A DNA stretch of 64,000 nt, from assembly GCF_022759505.1 (NCBI RefSeq), contig NZ_CP094289.1:3224001-3288000 (forward strand), given 5' to 3'. Below the pieces are notes generated by a model. That model saw only the letters and a list, made by a program, of their open reading frames with translations, ran no database searches and had not been told where the DNA came from. Source of the DNA: Georgenia sp. TF02-10 (GTDB lineage Bacteria; Actinomycetota; Actinomycetes; Actinomycetales; Actinomycetaceae). The position numbers and the translations under genes were made by a program. Below, piece after piece: positions 59,387 to 64,000 of this stretch; positions within the stretch are counted from its first letter, which is position 1; the number at the start of each line of letters is the position of its first letter.

Positions 59387-60553
59387 TCAGAGGAGCTCGT
59401 CGCGCCCCTCGGCGCCGAGCGCGTCGACGATCCCCTTGACGGCCTGGGCGTGCGAGCGGTCGGTGACGAGCAGCGCGTCCGGGGTGTCGACCACGACGAC
59501 GTCGGGCAGCCCCAGCACGGCGACGAGGCGCCCGCCGGCCGGGACCACGAGGCCGCCGTCGGCGTCCTGGGCGAGCACCGACCCGCCAGCGCGGCCCTGC
59601 CCGGGGATCGCCCCGCCGTCGGCCTCCCCCACCGACCGTCCGAGGACGCGGACACCGTCGGGACCCGCAGGCAGCAGCCCGGCGAGCGCGGTGAAGTCGC
59701 CGACGTCGTCCCAGCCCATGGCGGCGGGCACGACGGCGACCCCGCCGGCGGCGGCGACCGGCTCGGCGATGGCGTGGTCGATGGCCACCTTCTCCAGGCC
59801 CGGCCACACCTCGGCCAGCACGCGCTCCCGGTCCGGGGTGTCCCAGGCGGCGACGACCTGCTGCAGGCCGTCGTGCAGGGCGGGCCGTTGCTCGGCGAGG
59901 TGGCCCAGCAGGACCGCCGCCCTGGCGACGAACATGCCGGCGTTCCACCGGTACTCCCCGGTGGCCAGGTAGGCGGCGGCGGTGGCGGCGTCGGGCTTCT
60001 CGGTGAAGCCGCGCACCTGCCGGGCGGTCGGGGCGCCGGGGAGCGGGTCGCCGGCCCGGATGTAGCCGAAGGCGGTGGCGGGGTGGTCGGCCTCGACGCC
60101 GATGGTGACGACCCGCCCGCCGCGGGCGACGTCGACCGCCTCCCGCACCGCGCGCTCGAAGGCGGGCCGGTCGGCGATGACGTGGTCGGCGGCGAAGGAC
60201 CCCACGACCACGTCGCCGTGCCGGCGGGCGAGGACGGCTGCGGCCAGCCCGATCGCGGCCATGGAGTCCCGGGGGCTTGGCTCGGCGAGCACCTGCCCGG
60301 CGGCGAGCTCGGGCAGCTGGCGGTGCACGGCCGGCGCGTGGCCCGCGCCGGTGACGACCGTGACGCCGGCGGTGGTGGTCAGCGGGACGAGCCGGTCGAC
60401 GGTCTCCTGCAGCAGCGTGCGGCCGGAGCCGGTGAGGTCCAGGAGGAACTTCGGCGCGCGGCGCCGGGAGAGCGGCCACAGCCGGGTACCGGCGCCGCCG
60501 GCCGGGACGATGGCGTGCAGCAGGGGCGGGTCGGCGGTGGGCACGGGAGGCAC
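59387..60553 (-). CDS. manC: Mannose-1-phosphate guanylyltransferase
   Basis: A 388-residue nucleotidyltransferase making GDP-mannose from mannose-1-phosphate and GTP, the donor for mannosylated glycolipids and proteins. The nucleotide signature PAGGAGTRLWPLSRRRAPKF, the SPRDSMAAIG loop, VVGSFAADHVI, GFTEKPD and RWNAGMFVARAAVLL are all present. The C-terminal mannose-6-phosphate isomerase domain of the bifunctional type is lacking, which is normal for actinobacterial forms. GTG 60553 or 60544 may start it. It is 93 bp downstream of the RNA-ligase-like gene. Confidence 0.93.
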   Translation of the reverse strand: MPPVPTADPPLLHAIVPAGGAGTRLWPLSRRRAPKFLLDLTGSGRTLLQETVDRLVPLTTTAGVTVVTGAGHAPAVHRQLPELAAGQVLAEPSPRDSMAAIGLAAAVLARRHGDVVVGSFAADHVIADRPAFERAVREAVDVARGGRVVTIGVEADHPATAFGYIRAGDPLPGAPTARQVRGFTEKPDAATAAAYLATGEYRWNAGMFVARAAVLLGHLAEQRPALHDGLQQVVAAWDTPDRERVLAEVWPGLEKVAIDHAIAEPVAAAGGVAVVPAAMGWDDVGDFTALAGLLPAGPDGVRVLGRSVGEADGGAIPGQGRAGGSVLAQDADGGLVVPAGGRLVAVLGLPDVVVVDTPDALLVTDRSHAQAVKGIVDALGAEGRDELL

Positions 60554-60646
60554 CCTAGTTCCGCCTTGCCGGCGGACCGGGGCACCCGCGCCGGCGCCCG
60601 GCTCCGCGCCGCTCGCGCTCCGGCCGGCGCGTGTGCCGGCGGGCCG

Positions 60647-61213
60647 TTAGCGCGCGGCGGCGGGCACCACGGTGCTGCCGACCAGCGGCAGCCGAGCCAC
60701 CGTGCGCCACACGCCGTCGTCACCGTGCTCGTACAGGCGCATGCTGCCCTGCGCGTAGGTGGCCGCGAAGCCGGCCAGGTCGCGCTCGGCCTCGTCCAGG
60801 GCGGCGCCCGGCAGGTCGTGGGCGACGGTGACGTGCGGGTGGTACGGGAAGCGCAGCTCCTGGGCCAGCGGGCCGGTGCGCGCGGCGCGCTGCAGCTCCT
60901 CGCACCGGTCCCCGCCCTGGACGACGTTGACGAAGACCACCGGCGTGACCGGCCGGAAGGTGCCCGTCCCGGCGAGCTGGACGACGAACGGGGCGTAGCG
61001 GCCGGCGACCTCGGCGAGGTGGTCGACCACGACCGGCAGCTCGGCCGCCTCGACGACGGTGGGCGGCACGAGGGTCACGTGCGGGGGGATGGCGTGGGCG
61101 AGGGGGTCACCCAGCCGGGCGCGGGCCGCGCGCAGCGCCGGGCCGTAGGGGGCGGGGACCTCCAGGGCGACGCCGATCCGGACCTGGTCACCGTGGCGCG
61201 GGGGCAGGTGCAT
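60647..61213 (-). CDS. 2'-5' RNA ligase family (2H phosphoesterase) protein
   Basis: A 188-residue protein with the two His-x-Thr motifs of the 2H superfamily, PPHVTLVPPTV and HPHVTVAHDLP, at the expected spacing (about 80 residues). Members ligate or cyclise RNA 2'-3' ends or hydrolyse cyclic phosphates. ATG 61213 gives the usual length; the open frame upstream is Arg-rich and not conserved-looking. Its neighbours are manC downstream and a 720-bp spacer with hairpin repeats upstream. Its true substrate is not known. Confidence 0.88.
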   Translation of the reverse strand: MHLPPRHGDQVRIGVALEVPAPYGPALRAARARLGDPLAHAIPPHVTLVPPTVVEAAELPVVVDHLAEVAGRYAPFVVQLAGTGTFRPVTPVVFVNVVQGGDRCEELQRAARTGPLAQELRFPYHPHVTVAHDLPGAALDEAERDLAGFAATYAQGSMRLYEHGDDGVWRTVARLPLVGSTVVPAAAR

Positions 61214-61545
61214 GGTCACCGCCGTCGGAGGGGACGGCGAGAACGGGCGGGCACGTCGCCATCCTGGCAGGAGTTGCCGGGATCCGGCGACCACGGAGGG
61301 TGCTGCCCGACGGCGCCTGCGCACCGTCGGCCGACCGGTTAGCTGTCCATGGCCGCCTGCGTGTCGTGGCCACCTGCCCCCAGCGCGCCCCTGTCCGTGC
61401 CAGTGTCACAAGGACGTATGTCGCCGAAGGCGTGGTGAGCTGCACGCGGCGGCCGCTGGCCGACGTCGACGCCGACGGCCATCCCCGTACGCACCTGGGC
61501 CTGCGCCGCCCCTGCTCGTGTCGGCTCGGCTCGCCGGCTCATCAC

Positions 61546-61597
61546 GTCGAAACTGGCAAAGTGGTTGCTCACAGCAACCGTTTTGCCTTTCTCGGCG
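61546..61597 (+). repeat. Hairpin repeat, copy 4
   Basis: Same element as copies 1-3 but inverted: GTCGAAACTGGCAAAGTGG, TTGCTCACAGCAACC, GTTTTGCCTTTCTCGG. The RNA-pairing strand is plus. It lies in the 722-bp divergent gap 61214-61935, which has no other recognised feature. Confidence 0.85.
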
Positions 61598-61629
61598 TGA
61601 ACCCTCACCGGTCGGGGCCGGCTCGGCGC

Positions 61630-61680
61630 ATCGAGACTGGCAAAGTGGTTGCTCACAGCAACCGTTTGTCTTTATCGACG
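61630..61680 (+). repeat. Hairpin repeat, copy 5
   Basis: Second member of the right-hand doublet, 84 bp from copy 4 and in the same orientation. The left arm (TCGAGACTGGCAAAGTGGTT) is identical to the reverse complement of copies 1-3. It would lie in the leader of the deoR-galT transcript if that starts far upstream. Confidence 0.85.
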
Positions 61681-61935
61681 ACCGTCGGAGGCGCGCAAGC
61701 ACGCGAGCGGCCCCGGCCCGGCCATCGTCGACCGGAGCCGGACCGCCGGGTCGGGGCACCCGGAGTTCGCACCGCCGAGCCTGGGCGGCCGGAGCGGGGC
61801 CGCCGGAGCCGGGTGACGCCAGCTCGGACGCATCAGCGGGCGCCAGGCCGTCGGCCGGCGCCACTCTAGCGCCAACCCGAACAACTCCCACCAGCCCAGC
61901 TTGTTGGTTTCTGTTCGGACTGCCATGCTTGCGGC

Positions 61936-62766
61936 ATGACCACCGAGGCTCCCGCCTCCGGCCCGCCGCTGGCCCGGCAGCGCCAGCAGTTCATCGTCGA
62001 CGCCGTCGCCCGGCACGGCGGGATCCGCGTGGCCGAGGTGGTCGAGGCGCTCGGGGTCTCGGAGATGACCGTGCGCCGCGACATCAACGAGCTCGTCGGC
62101 CAGGGGCTCGTGGAGCGGGTGCACGGCGGTGCCGTCGCCCCCTCCACCGCCGCCGCCGAGCCGCTGTTCACCACCAAGGCCGGCCAGCACGAGGCCGCCA
62201 AGGCCGCGATCGGCCGGCGCGCCGCCGCCCGCGTGCGGCCCGGGGACGCCCTCCTGCTCACCGCGGGCAGCACCACCCTCGCCGTCGCCCGGGCGCTGGT
62301 CGACCTGGAGCACCTGGGCACCCTGACCGTCCTGACCAACTCCCTGCCCGCCGCGCAGGTCCTGCACGAGGCGGCCGAGCGCGCCCACGACGAGGGCCGG
62401 CCGGCCGCGACCGTCGTCCTTACCGGCGGGGAGCGGACGAGGTCCGACGCGCTCGTCGGCCCGGTGGCCGTGGACGCCCTGCGCAGCCTGCGGGTGGAGT
62501 GGGCGTTCCTCGGCGCCCACGGCGCGGACGCCGAGCGCGGCCTGATGTCGCCCAACCTCGCCGAGGCGCAGACCAACGCCGCGATGGTGGCCGCGGCCAG
62601 GGTGGCGGTCGCCGTCGTCGACGCCACCAAGTGGGGCGTGCCGGGGCTGCGCACCTTCTGCAGCCTGGACGACCTCGCCGTCCTCGTCACCGACGCCCCG
62701 CCCCCGCCCACCGCCGCCGCGGCCCTGGAGAGCCACGACGTCGTCCTCGACCTCGCCCAGGAGTGA
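61936..62766 (+). CDS. DeoR/GlpR-family transcriptional regulator
   Basis: A 276-residue sugar-metabolism repressor. The winged helix near residues 15-70 reads GGIRVAEVVEALGVSEMTVR and RDINELVGQGLVERVHGGAV, the DeoR signature. The C-terminal sensor domain (DeoRC) shows LLLTAGSTTLAVARAL, VLTNSLPAA and the VVLTGGERTRSDALVGP block, with the Lys ligand region VDATKWG. ATG 61936 is preceded by an AT-richer stretch (TTGTTGGTTTCTGTTCGG) that may hold the promoter and its own operator. It precedes galT by 2 bp, so galactose control is probable. Confidence 0.92.
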   Translation: MTTEAPASGPPLARQRQQFIVDAVARHGGIRVAEVVEALGVSEMTVRRDINELVGQGLVERVHGGAVAPSTAAAEPLFTTKAGQHEAAKAAIGRRAAARVRPGDALLLTAGSTTLAVARALVDLEHLGTLTVLTNSLPAAQVLHEAAERAHDEGRPAATVVLTGGERTRSDALVGPVAVDALRSLRVEWAFLGAHGADAERGLMSPNLAEAQTNAAMVAAARVAVAVVDATKWGVPGLRTFCSLDDLAVLVTDAPPPPTAAAALESHDVVLDLAQE

Positions 62767-62768
62767 CC

Positions 62769-64000
62769 ATGCCCGACCCCACCACGCCCGACCCCACCAC
62801 GCCCGACCCGGCCGCGCCCACGCCCGACCCAGCCACACCCGCGCCCGCCGTGCGCAAGACCACCACCCGCCTCGCGGACGGCCGCGAGCTCATCTACTTC
62901 GACGACAGCGAGCCGTACGTCTCCGGCGCGAAGACCCGGCGGCTGGACGACCCCCGGCCGCTGCCGGACCGCTTCGCCGACGTCGTCGGGCCGGACGGCG
63001 TCGCCCGCCCGGTGACGGCGCCGCAGATGCGCTACGACGTGCTGACCGGGGAGTGGGTCCCGATGGCCACCCACCGGATGAACCGCACCTTCCTGCCGCC
63101 GGCGGACGCCAACCCGTTCGCCCCGGCCCGCCCCGGCGCGGCGTACTCCGACGGGGAGATCCCGGACACCGACTACGACGTGGTCGTCTTCGAGAACCGC
63201 TTCCCCTCCCTGGTGGCGGTGCCCGGCGTCCCGGACGAGGTGAGCCACCTCGACGGCGAGGAGCTGTGGCCGGTGCGGCCGGCGGCCGGCCGGACCGAGG
63301 TCATCTGCTTCTCCCCTGACGCCACCGCCTCCCTCGCCGGGGTCGGCACCCACCGGATGCGCACGGTCATCGCCGCCTGGGCCGACCGCACCACCGCCCT
63401 GGGCGCCCTGCCGGGCATCGAGCAGGTCTTCTGCTTCGAGAACCGCGGCGAGGAGATCGGGGTGACGCTGCACCACCCGCACGGGCAGATCTACGGCTAC
63501 CCCTACGTCACCCCGCGCACCGCGACGATGCTCCGCCAGGCCCGGGCGCACCGCGAGCGCACCGGCCGCAACCTGCTGCGCGACGTCCTGGACGCCGAGC
63601 TGCGGGCCGGCCGCCGGGTGGTCGCCGAGAGCGACCACTGGGTCGCCTACGTCCCGGCGGCGGCCCGCTGGCCCGTCGAGGTCCACCTCGCCCCCCGCCG
63701 GGACGTCCCGGACCTGCCGGCCCTGACCGACGCGGAGCGGGCGGACCTCGCCGGCATCTACCTGCGGGTGCTGCAGGGCGGGGACGCCTTCTTCGTCTGG
63801 CCCGACGGCGACCCGCGGGCCGGGCAGCCCATCCGCCTGCCGTACATCGCGGCCTGGCACCAGGCCCCGGTGCGGCTGGGGCGGGAGGACCTGCGCCTGC
63901 ACCTGCAGCTCTTCTCCGTCCTGCGCGCCCCGGGGAAGCTGAAGTACCTCGCCGGCTCGGAGTCCGGCATGGGGGCGTGGATCTCCGACACCACCCCCGA
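62769..64000 (+). CDS. galT: Galactose-1-phosphate uridylyltransferase (3' end beyond window)
   Basis: The first 410 residues of a Leloir-pathway enzyme that exchanges UMP between UDP-glucose and galactose-1-phosphate. The catalytic HPHGQIYGYP motif carries the nucleophilic His; APQMRYDVLTGEWVPMATHR, VVVFENRFPSL and the C-terminal GSESGMGAWISD also fit the class. Residues 1-25 are PDPTTP-type repeats with no family counterpart. It starts 2 bp after the DeoR-family regulator, so the two form an operon. A few C-terminal residues lie outside the window; galK probably follows. Confidence 0.95.
   Translation, partial: MPDPTTPDPTTPDPAAPTPDPATPAPAVRKTTTRLADGRELIYFDDSEPYVSGAKTRRLDDPRPLPDRFADVVGPDGVARPVTAPQMRYDVLTGEWVPMATHRMNRTFLPPADANPFAPARPGAAYSDGEIPDTDYDVVVFENRFPSLVAVPGVPDEVSHLDGEELWPVRPAAGRTEVICFSPDATASLAGVGTHRMRTVIAAWADRTTALGALPGIEQVFCFENRGEEIGVTLHHPHGQIYGYPYVTPRTATMLRQARAHRERTGRNLLRDVLDAELRAGRRVVAESDHWVAYVPAAARWPVEVHLAPRRDVPDLPALTDAERADLAGIYLRVLQGGDAFFVWPDGDPRAGQPIRLPYIAAWHQAPVRLGREDLRLHLQLFSVLRAPGKLKYLAGSESGMGAWISDTTP

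Noticed and set aside
61300-61869. 189-residue frame across hairpin copies 4 and 5
   Set aside because: It translates the non-coding repeats (ETGKVVAHSNR twice) and has no other protein-like content.

Overview
The window is very GC-rich DNA with GTG/ATG starts, Shine-Dalgarno sites of the AGGAGG type and a gene content typical of a high-GC actinobacterium. Lineage hints are DUF3117, LpdA, DUF3072, a SigE-anti-sigma-TatB-Mrp block and DUF222/HNH endonucleases. An order such as Micrococcales (Cellulomonas/Georgenia-like) is likely, but that placement is inference. No rRNA, tRNA or CRISPR array was seen.

Layout. 1-5.7 kb: the end of a large NAD-glutamate dehydrogenase, a zinc-less quinone oxidoreductase, a TetR-like remnant, a MmcQ/YjbR protein and three copies of a hairpin repeat. 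5.7-17.1 kb is core: MarC, PHP phosphoesterase, aminopeptidase P, a TIM-barrel isomerase, a YflT-like stress protein, an MgtE_N/CBS protein, DUF1003, Mrp, DUF3072, TatB, an anti-sigma factor and the ECF factor SigE. The order from the MgtE-like protein to SigE resembles the Mycobacterium tuberculosis Rv1221-Rv1232c neighbourhood. There an O-methyltransferase sits beside sigE. Here that O-methyltransferase lies 14.4 kb further on.

17.1-31.3 kb looks like an accessory insertion between those two partners. It holds remnants of a Fic/VbhA-like toxin-antitoxin pair, an EEP phosphatase/nuclease, an IS1182-like element that cleanly splits a GNAT acetyltransferase, a hydrolase operon with a duplicated 3' end and a divergent WYL regulator, a flotillin, an ArsR remnant, a DUF222-HNH endonuclease, a DUF2254 membrane protein and an AlkZ-like winged-helix protein.

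31.3-53.2 kb is core metabolism: O-methyltransferase, leucyl aminopeptidase, DUF3117, a LOG-family protein, DapE, LpdA, and then nucleoside salvage. Purine nucleoside phosphorylase, phospho-sugar mutase and DeoC are followed by a leftward operon (about 51.5 to 42.6 kb): a BMP-family lipoprotein, an ATPase, two permeases, cytidine deaminase, thymidine phosphorylase and a C39-like protein. Almost every gene in that operon overlaps the next by 4 bp. Together these import nucleosides, release bases and feed pentose phosphates to glycolysis. An M20 hydrolase follows.

53.2-59.3 kb is again accessory: a FAD oxidoreductase, an FtsX-type ABC exporter divergent from a histidine kinase/response regulator pair, a TrmH remnant and a 54-residue Trp-rich protein in a low-GC patch. 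59.3-64 kb: mannose-1-phosphate guanylyltransferase, a 2'-5' RNA ligase-like protein, two more copies of the hairpin repeat in the opposite orientation, and a DeoR regulator followed by galT, which runs off the window.

The most striking unexplained structure is the roughly 51-bp hairpin repeat (five copies). Its arms pair well as RNA on one strand only, because many of its pairs are G-U wobbles.
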